A DNA stretch of 64,000 bases from contig NZ_BBJF01000008.1 of NCBI RefSeq assembly GCF_000739735.1, positions 107,094 to 171,093 on the forward strand. The letters are read 5' to 3'. Both the position numbers and the translations under genes were made by a program. The DNA is from Paraburkholderia ginsengisoli NBRC 100965 (GTDB taxonomy: Bacteria; Pseudomonadota; Gammaproteobacteria; Burkholderiales; Burkholderiaceae). Shown piece after piece: positions 60,208 to 64,000 of this stretch (positions are counted from its first letter, which is position 1; each line of letters starts with the position of its first letter). A model generated the notes under the pieces. That model saw only the letters and a list, made by a program, of their open reading frames with translations, was not told the origin of the DNA and did no database searches.

Positions 60208-61977
60208 CTACGGCTGCGCGACGAATTCGATGCGGCGGTTGGTGAAGCGCCCGCCAGCCGTGTCGTTGCTCGCGACCGGACTCGCCGCGCCGTAACCTTG
60301 CGCGATCAGCGAGCCGGCCGGCACGCCCTTCATGACCAGGTACGCGCGAACCGCCTGGGCGCGCTTCTTCGACAGTTGCAGATTGGCCTGCGCGCCGCCG
60401 ACGTTATCCGAATAGCCCGCCACTTCGAGCCGCACCGTCTTGTCGCCGCGCGCGCAGGCGCTCAGCACCTGCGCCGACAGGTCCAGGTCGGTCACCGCCG
60501 AGTTCGGCACCCGGGCGCTCGCGCTCGGGAAATTGATCACCTGCACGTTGAGCACCTTGGCGATGTCGGCCGCCGCGCACGTGCTGTTCGGCGCGAGCAG
60601 CCCCTTGACCGCGCTGTGGAAGTCTTCGGCGGCGTTGGCGACCGCGTGCTCGACATCGAACGTACCGACCTGATAGGACGCGCCGAACAGCGAGTTCAGC
60701 TTGTCGAGCCAGCCGAGCTTCGCGTCGGCCGCACTGCCGCTGAGTTCGATGCGCGCGCCCTCCACTTTCACTTCCGCGCCTGGCAGCATCATCAGCGGCA
60801 ACAGCGCGTTGAGATGGGCGAGCCAGTCGGCAGGCTTCACGGCCGGATCGACGGTGACGTTCTGGACGAAGCCTTGCGGGCCCAGGCGCTTCGACAGTTC
60901 ATCGAGCATCTGCGCCTTTTCCGCCTCGCTGCCGACCGTGGCGGTCAGCGTCGGCTTGCCGGATGCGTTGACGGTGAAGCTGAGTTGACTGTCCTTGCCC
61001 GGCGCGGCCGATGCGTCCGACGCGCCCGATGCGTCCGACTCCGAGCTCGCGGCGACGGGCGCCGTCGCGAAAGCGGCGTCGCGCGTCGACGCGGCGGTAT
61101 CGCTGGCCGTCGCCGCGGTTACGGCCGATGCCGCTGCCGTTACCGATGCGGCCTGCACGGCCGCCGCCGTTTCCGTATCCATGCGCGCGGCAGCCCGATC
61201 GCCGGCCTGCTCGCCATGACAGCCACGCAGGAACAGAAACGCCAACACTGCCGCGATCAGCGCGGCCAGCCACCAGAGCCATGCGTGCGAGCGGCGCCCC
61301 TCGCGCACCACCGCATCGGGCGGCACCTGGATCGACGCGAACATTTCCGGCACCGGCCTGGCGGCGGGTGTCGGCTGGTCGATATGCGCGGACACCGCTT
61401 TGAGTTGCGACAGAATGCTGCCCGTGAAAGCGCCAAGGCCGCCCACACCGAGCGCGCCGAGCAGGCGGTCGTTCAGATACGGCGCAATGACGTGCAATTG
61501 CTGGCCCAGCAACGCCGGCAGCTGCCCGGCATTGCCCTGACCGTCGAGAAACTGCCGCTTCAGCAGGCCGAGCAACGTCGCGCCGACAATACCCGTGATC
61601 GCATGCGTGGCGTGCACGGGCGCACCGGTTTGCGCGGCCACTTCGGCGCTGACCGCATCGACAGGGCGATCGAGTCCGCGTTCGAGCATTTGGCGCCCGA
61701 CGCTTTCAAGCTCGCTCGCGCCGCTCGCACTGGCAAGCAACTGCGGCAGGTGTTCACCGACGTGCGCGTCCACCTCGGGCGAGAGAATCGTCGCGAACAG
61801 CGAGCGCGCCCCTTCGAGCGTCGCCCCCTTGTGCATCAGGCCGGCGACGAGCGCCGGGGCGGTGCTGGCCAATGCCTTCTGGGCAGCTTCGGGCGGTAGC
61901 CCGAGGCGGGCTGCCAGTTGCCGGACGACGTCGTCCGTCAACACGGACTGAACCAACTGGATCACATTGAGATTCAT
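60208..61977 (-). CDS. DUF937/OmpA chimeric membrane protein
   Basis: 589 aa. Residues about 1-180 resemble DUF937 (MNLNVIQLVQSVLTDDVVRQ; GLPPEAAQKALASTAPALVA). One transmembrane segment (WLAALIAAVLAFLFLRGC) follows near residue 250, then an Ala/Thr/Ser-rich linker, a region with a BON-like repeat, and a C-terminal OmpA domain (VAGYSDNVGGAQANLQLSKK; NRRIEFVAQP) that binds peptidoglycan. It probably spans the inner membrane with the OmpA part in the periplasm. ATG 61977 is chosen. Confidence 0.85.
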   Translation of the reverse strand: MNLNVIQLVQSVLTDDVVRQLAARLGLPPEAAQKALASTAPALVAGLMHKGATLEGARSLFATILSPEVDAHVGEHLPQLLASASGASELESVGRQMLERGLDRPVDAVSAEVAAQTGAPVHATHAITGIVGATLLGLLKRQFLDGQGNAGQLPALLGQQLHVIAPYLNDRLLGALGVGGLGAFTGSILSQLKAVSAHIDQPTPAARPVPEMFASIQVPPDAVVREGRRSHAWLWWLAALIAAVLAFLFLRGCHGEQAGDRAAARMDTETAAAVQAASVTAAASAVTAATASDTAASTRDAAFATAPVAASSESDASGASDASAAPGKDSQLSFTVNASGKPTLTATVGSEAEKAQMLDELSKRLGPQGFVQNVTVDPAVKPADWLAHLNALLPLMMLPGAEVKVEGARIELSGSAADAKLGWLDKLNSLFGASYQVGTFDVEHAVANAAEDFHSAVKGLLAPNSTCAAADIAKVLNVQVINFPSASARVPNSAVTDLDLSAQVLSACARGDKTVRLEVAGYSDNVGGAQANLQLSKKRAQAVRAYLVMKGVPAGSLIAQGYGAASPVASNDTAGGRFTNRRIEFVAQP

Positions 61978-62070
61978 CGCTTCGATTCCTCGAGATTCCG
62001 GGCGCGCCACCTGACGCACTCCTTTTCCCGGCGCGATTATAGGTTCGGCAGAATCTCAAAATCGAAGCTG

Positions 62071-62114
62071 GACAATTTATGACAATTGACCGACGTTGTC
62101 CTAATTTGTCCTAA
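62071..62114. promoter_or_regulatory. Double direct repeats in mirror arrangement
   Basis: GACAATT at 62071 and 62081 and TTGTCCTAA at 62096 and 62106, each pair one helical turn (10 bp) apart, and the two pairs inverted to each other through the GACAA/TTGTC core. It lies between the GMC oxidoreductase stop and the DUF937/OmpA start and looks like a multi-site operator. Confidence 0.5.
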
Positions 62115-62147
62115 CGTAGCAAACAGATCACGTCATATTGATGCGCC

Positions 62148-63806
62148 TTACGCGGCGCGCGCGGCGACGCCTCCGACGCACGCCGGCACCGCCTTCGAGC
62201 CCGGGTCGTCGGCGCGGCGGCGGGCCGCGATCAGCTCGGCCGCGCGCTCGCCGATCATCACTGTCGGCGCATTGGTGTTGCCGCCGATCAGCGTCGGCAT
62301 GACGGACGCATCGACGATCCGCAATCCCGTCACGCCGCGCACCCGCAATTGCGGATCGACCACGGAGTTGGCGTCGCCGCCCATCCGGCAGGTCGCCACC
62401 GGGTGATAAATCGTGTCCGCGTGCGCGGCGATGCTCTCACGCAATTGCGCGTCCGACTGCCTCGCATGCGTGTACAGCTCAGTGCCGCCGTGCAGCGCGA
62501 GCGACGGCGCGTCGAGAATGCGCCGCGCCATCTTCACGCCGTCCACCAGCAGATCGAGATCGCGCGCATCGCTGAAAAAACGCGGATCGATCACCGGCGC
62601 GGTACGCGCGTCGGCGTTCGCGAGCGTCACGGCGCCGCGGCTATGCGGGCGCAATACGCATACGTGCAGCGAATAACCGTGGCCCCAGTGCATCTGGCGG
62701 TTGTGATCGTCGACGAGCGCCGCGCAGAAGTGCAGTTGCAGATCCGGCCGCTGCAGCGTCGGCTGGCTCCTCAGGAAACCGCCCGCCTCGGCGACATTGC
62801 TCGACAGCATGCCGCGCCCGTGCCGCATGAAGGTGACGAACTGCGGCAGCATCCGCGCAATGCCGCGTACCGAAAAGCCGGTCGGCTCGATCGACGCGAC
62901 CCGCTTGTTGATCGTGAAGTCCACATGGTCAATCAGGTTCTGGCCGACCTCCGGCGCGTCGTGCAGCACCGCAATACCGAGCGACTGGAGATGCGCCGCC
63001 GGCCCGATGCCCGAGCACATCAGCAGTTGCGGCGAGTTGAATGCGCCAGCGGCCAGCACCACCTCGGCACGCGCTTCCAGCGTTTCGATGCGGCCGCCGC
63101 GCACGAGCTCGACACCGCTCGCGCGCTTGCCGTCGAAGGTCACGCGCAGCACGGTCGCGTCGGCGATTGTATGCAGGTTGGCGCGCGCACGGTCGTAGAC
63201 ATACGCGCGCGCGACGCTGCAACGGCGGCCGTCGCGCTGCGTCACCTGATAGAAGCCGATGCCTTCCTGGTCGGCGCCATTGAAATCGTGATTCGCTTTG
63301 TAGCCGGCTTCGAGCGCCGCCTGCACGAAGCGCTTCGAAAATGGATTCTGGTAGCGCAAGTCCGAAACGGTGAGCGGACCGGCGTCGCCGTGCCACGCGT
63401 CGGCGCCTCGCTGGTTGCCTTCGGCGCGCCGGAAATACGGCAGCACGTCGGCCCACGACCAACCCTCGCAACCGAGCCGCGCCCATTCGTCGTAATCGAG
63501 CGGATGGCCGCGCGTGTAGATCATCGCGTTGATCGCACTCGATCCGCCCAAGCCGCGCCCGCGCGGTTGATAACCTTGCCGTCCGCCGAGCCCGGGCTGC
63601 GGCGTCGTCAGATAGCCGTAGTTGGTCTTGAGTTTGTTCGGCACCACGGCCGCCACGCCGACCGGCATGTTCACGAACAGATTGCGGTCGGTGTGCGGGC
63701 CGGCTTCGATCAGTGCGATCGTCGCATCGGGGCAGCTATCCGCCAGACGGCTCGCCAGCACGCAACCGCCCGAGCCCGCACCGACGATGATGTAGTCGTA
63801 TTGCAT
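62148..63806 (-). CDS. GMC-family FAD oxidoreductase (choline/alcohol dehydrogenase type)
   Basis: 552 aa. FAD dinucleotide loop IVGAGSGGCVLASRL, GMC signature 1 PRGRGLGGSSAINAMIYTRG, signature 2 region GAFNSPQLLMCSGIGP, and the catalytic His in YHPVATCRMG. It oxidises a primary alcohol; whether choline, a terpene alcohol or another is not clear. ATG 63806 has GGAGG upstream. Upstream bases 63807-64000 hold no gene I can support. Confidence 0.9.
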   Translation of the reverse strand: MQYDYIIVGAGSGGCVLASRLADSCPDATIALIEAGPHTDRNLFVNMPVGVAAVVPNKLKTNYGYLTTPQPGLGGRQGYQPRGRGLGGSSAINAMIYTRGHPLDYDEWARLGCEGWSWADVLPYFRRAEGNQRGADAWHGDAGPLTVSDLRYQNPFSKRFVQAALEAGYKANHDFNGADQEGIGFYQVTQRDGRRCSVARAYVYDRARANLHTIADATVLRVTFDGKRASGVELVRGGRIETLEARAEVVLAAGAFNSPQLLMCSGIGPAAHLQSLGIAVLHDAPEVGQNLIDHVDFTINKRVASIEPTGFSVRGIARMLPQFVTFMRHGRGMLSSNVAEAGGFLRSQPTLQRPDLQLHFCAALVDDHNRQMHWGHGYSLHVCVLRPHSRGAVTLANADARTAPVIDPRFFSDARDLDLLVDGVKMARRILDAPSLALHGGTELYTHARQSDAQLRESIAAHADTIYHPVATCRMGGDANSVVDPQLRVRGVTGLRIVDASVMPTLIGGNTNAPTVMIGERAAELIAARRRADDPGSKAVPACVGGVAARAA

Positions 63807-64000
63807 CCGCTCCTCCTGGTAGGCCGCGTTGCCCGCGCACCCTGTCTCGTGCACACTTGTCTACGTGTGTTTCCCCGGCATTGTAAGGAGCGTTTCCGAG
63901 GCACGGCGGCTTCGCGCCAGAGCGAATCCTCTAAACGCAAGCGCGGTCGCGCCCCTATGATGAAAGACGCGCGAACGGCCGCCAGCCGGCCGCGCTGGCC

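Noticed and set aside
1..64000. CRISPR array, rRNA or tRNA genes
   Set aside because: No spaced repeat array and no rRNA or tRNA-like sequence was seen by reading; a tRNA scan was not possible.

Overview
The window reads as a chromosomal segment of a beta-proteobacterium, most probably Burkholderiaceae and Paraburkholderia-like. The basis is the gene content and order of the right-hand part (glmS-glmU, ttcA, folB with a pteridine-reductase-like SDR, cca, slt, pxpBCA with DUF969/DUF979 transport genes, a dpp operon, ahcY-metF), high GC with GC-rich third positions there, and Burkholderia-type orphan families in the left part. This is inferred from protein families and gene order; no database search was possible.

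The window falls into two parts that meet just downstream of glmS, at about 23.96 kb. Left part (1-23.96 kb) is an accessory region with visibly lower GC. It opens with a phosphate/arsenic block: pstS-pstC-pstA-pstB-phoU-phoB, a small membrane protein and arsR1 on the + strand; then arsH-arsR2-arsI on the - strand; then, divergent from arsH, an MFS transporter, arsN2 and a gamma-glutamylcyclotransferase-like gene. A Pho box precedes pstS. An 8-6-8 inverted repeat that encloses the -10 box lies upstream of arsH, and a near copy lies at 37-58, where its promoter geometry points left out of the window. Next come about 13 kb of poorly known genes: a co-directional set of small Burkholderia-type ORFs, an Xre regulator, a putative PD-(D/E)XK/SEC-C protein paired with a 303-aa protein and divergent from a 631-aa protein, a 50-aa membrane peptide convergent with a two-segment membrane protein, and a 349-aa/DUF2971 pair. 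This looks like cargo at a genomic-island insertion site; the glmS 3' end is the classical Tn7 target.

Right part (23.99-64 kb) is core metabolism: cell-wall precursor synthesis (glmS, glmU), tRNA modification and maturation (ttcA, cca), folate genes (folB, folM-like, 5-formyl-THF cyclo-ligase), a lytic transglycosylase, 5-oxoproline uptake and hydrolysis (DUF969/DUF979 with pxpBCA), a peptide ABC transporter with two binding proteins (dppA twice, dppBCDF), the methyl cycle (ahcY behind a SAH riboswitch, and metF), an LrgAB/CidAB pair with a divergent LysR regulator, a DUF937-OmpA chimera and a GMC oxidoreductase.

The most interesting points are the shared ArsR-type operator/promoter module, the pst-ars linkage, the detoxification set that lacks any visible arsenite exporter, and the candidate defence genes between the ars block and glmS. 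All regulatory calls are pattern reading and have not been computed.
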